Assembly: GCA_025765595.1 (NCBI GenBank)
Contig: JAIVFH010000501.1
Span: forward strand, 1 to 16,945
DNA: 16,945 nucleotides
Origin: Obelidium mucronatum
Taxonomy: Eukaryota; Chytridiomycota; Chytridiomycetes; Chytridiales; Chytriomycetaceae
Direction: 5' to 3'
Shown here: positions 15,269 to 16,945 of the stretch, in pieces
Layout of the letters: each line of letters starts with the position of its first letter
Position numbering within the stretch: position 1 is the stretch's first letter
Position numbers and translations under genes: made by a program
Notes under the pieces: generated by a model
Databases searched by the model: none
Told to the model about the DNA's origin: nothing
Seen by the model: only the letters and a program-made list of their open reading frames with translations

Positions 15269-16657
15269 TTCTGGAGGCTTGTGTAGCGTGTAACGTAATT
15301 GAGCTAGTGCATTTCTTGGAAATATTGTGCAAACTCATTTCAAGGCAAGCTGCTCACTTCTTGCCAACCTAAAAATTTTCAATTTTTGTAGGCTTCTGTA
15401 ATGTTTTTGGTGCAGTGAGTTCTTATGGGAACTACTCTGTACACATAGTGAGTCTTGTGTAACATTATTGGGCTACTGCAGTTTTTTCATAAATTGTGCA
15501 GACTTATAGGCTTGATTTATTTTTCAAGGCAATTTGCTTGCAGTACTTGCAGAACTTGGAAATTTTTATGTTTTGGAGGCACGTGTAACGTTTTTGTTGC
15601 AGTGCCAAAATCAAATATTGTAATACCAACCACTTACTGTCATAGAGACTCTCGTGTAACGTCATTGGGCAAGTGGAATTCCCAGTTAAATTGTGCAGAC
15701 TTATAGGCTTGATTGATTTTTCAAGGCAATTTGCTTGCAGTACTTGCAGAACTTGGAAATTTTTATGTTTTGGAGGCTCGTGTAACGTTTTTGTTGCAGT
15801 TCCAAAATCAAATATTGTAATACCATCCACTTACTATCATAGAGACTCTTGTGTAACGTCATTGGGCAAGTGGATTTCCCAGGTAAATTGTGCAGACTTA
15901 TAGGCTTGATTGATTTTCAAGGCAATTTGCTTGCAGTACTTGCAGAACTTGGAAATTTTTAAGTTTTGGAGGCTCGTGTAACGTTTTTGTTGCAGTGCCA
16001 AAATCAAATATTGTAATACCAACCACTTACTATCATAGAGACTCTCGTGTAACGCCATTGGGCAAGTGTATTTCCCAGGTAAATTGTGCAGACTTATAGG
16101 CTTGATTGATTTTTCAAGGCAATTTGCTTGCAGTACTTGCAGAACTTGGAAATTTTTAAGTTTTGGAGGCTCGTGTAACGTTTTTGTTGCACTCCCAAAA
16201 TCAAACATTGAAACCAACCACTTACTATCACAGAGACTCTCGTGTAACGTCATTGGGCAAGTGTATTTCCCAGGTAAATTGTGCAGACTTATAGGCTTGA
16301 TTGATTTTCAAGGCAATTTGCTTGCAGTACTTGCAGAACTTGGAAATTTTAAGTTTTGAAGATTCGTTGTAACGTTTTGAGGAAATCAAAAGTTCTAATA
16401 CCAACTACTTAACTATCATAGAGTGTCTCGTGTAACCTAATTTGGCGAGCGTAATTCCCAGAAAAATTTTGCAACTGACTGATGTTCCAAGGCAAACTGC
16501 TTGCAGCAGAACCGAAAGTTTTAGAGCAATAATTTTAACATCAATAGGTATACAAATTTAGGCTCATGTAACTTTATTGGGCCATAAGTCAAAAATTTTG
16601 AAAAATCTGATTGAAAGACTTTCAAATTGGTCCCTTGTGTAACATCTTCCAGCATAG
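15269..16657. repeat. 1.39-kb satellite block, copy 3 (diverged)
   Basis: Same ends and about five 197-bp units, but with many scattered differences from copies 1 and 2. Examples are ATTTTTATGTTTTGG in its first units and GTGTAACATCTTCC at the end, which lacks three bases. It is an older copy in the same order and orientation. Confidence 0.93.
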
Positions 16658-16945
16658 CCCAGCCCAATCAGGCTGCCTAATATTCCGAACCAGCCCAATT
16701 CACCGAACCAGCCCAATTAGGCAGCCTAATATTCCGAACCAGCCCAATTAGGCTGCCTAATATTCCGAACCAGCCCAATTAGGCTGCCTAATATTCCGAA
16801 CCAGCCCAATTAGGCTGCCTATATTCCGAACCAGCCCAATTAGGCTGCCTAATATTTCGAACCAGCCCAATTCACCGAACCAGCCCAATAGGCTGCCTAA
16901 TATTCCGAACCAGCCCAATTAGGCTGCCTAATATTCCGAACCAGC
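16658..16945. repeat. 31-bp satellite array, runs off the window
   Basis: It starts CCCAGCCCAATCAGG like the arrays after blocks 1 and 2 and continues to the last base, so the satellite region extends beyond the window. Confidence 0.95.

Noticed and set aside
10744..16359. Families of repeated 76-108 codon open readings on both strands of the 1.39-kb blocks
   Set aside because: They are by-products of the 197-bp tandem repeat, which is not a multiple of three, so the same sequence is read in shifted frames; no known domain and no consistent start.

Overview
The window looks like heterochromatic, repeat-only DNA from a eukaryote. I see no host gene. It holds long tandem satellite arrays and two nested retrotransposons. 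The Ty3/gypsy element is a chromovirus (it ends in a chromodomain) with the layout of the self-priming Tf1/sushi group. The LINE has RT motifs (RPIALLETLYKL, LPGKST, RIKIP, WRIFWD, FVDDT) that, from memory, resemble the LINEs of arbuscular mycorrhizal and other early-diverging fungi. A fungus, perhaps Glomeromycotina-like, is my best guess, held with modest confidence.

Layout. (1) 1-886: a satellite of about 31 bp. (2) 887-10127: a Ty3/gypsy element on the minus strand, inserted into that satellite and flanked by the 5-bp duplication ACCAG (882-886 and 10128-10132). Its 3' LTR (887-1032) is internally deleted. Its coding region (1033-3845) keeps pieces of gag, protease, the second half of RNase H, integrase and chromodomain. 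The reverse transcriptase and most of gag are gone, and several frameshifts are present. (3) 4316-10050: a LINE on the plus strand, inserted in the gypsy 5' LTR and flanked by a duplication of at least 12 bp (4304-4315 and 10051-10062). It carries ORF1, an endonuclease/RT ORF2, an overlapping third zinc-finger ORF, two 3'UTR hairpins and a short poly(A) tail. (4) 10128-16945: satellite again, now alternating with three copies of a 1.39-kb block (10558-11943, 12591-13976, 15269-16657), each built from about five 197-bp repeats. The first two blocks and their flanks form a nearly identical 2033-bp tandem duplication.

Order of events: satellite first, then gypsy, then LINE. The gypsy element is non-autonomous and decayed. 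The LINE is younger, with mostly single-base frame breaks that could be real decay or assembly errors at short homopolymers.

The most informative signals are regulatory RNA features that survive in the decayed gypsy element. One is a 12-nt perfect complementarity between the LTR and the primer site just after it, which is the self-priming signature. The other is a gag-pol -1 frameshift site (A AAA AAT, 5-nt spacer, 8-bp stem) with a possible H-type pseudoknot. In addition, tRNA-like sequences lie in the LTR and in the damaged gag, and the LINE landed inside the LTR one.
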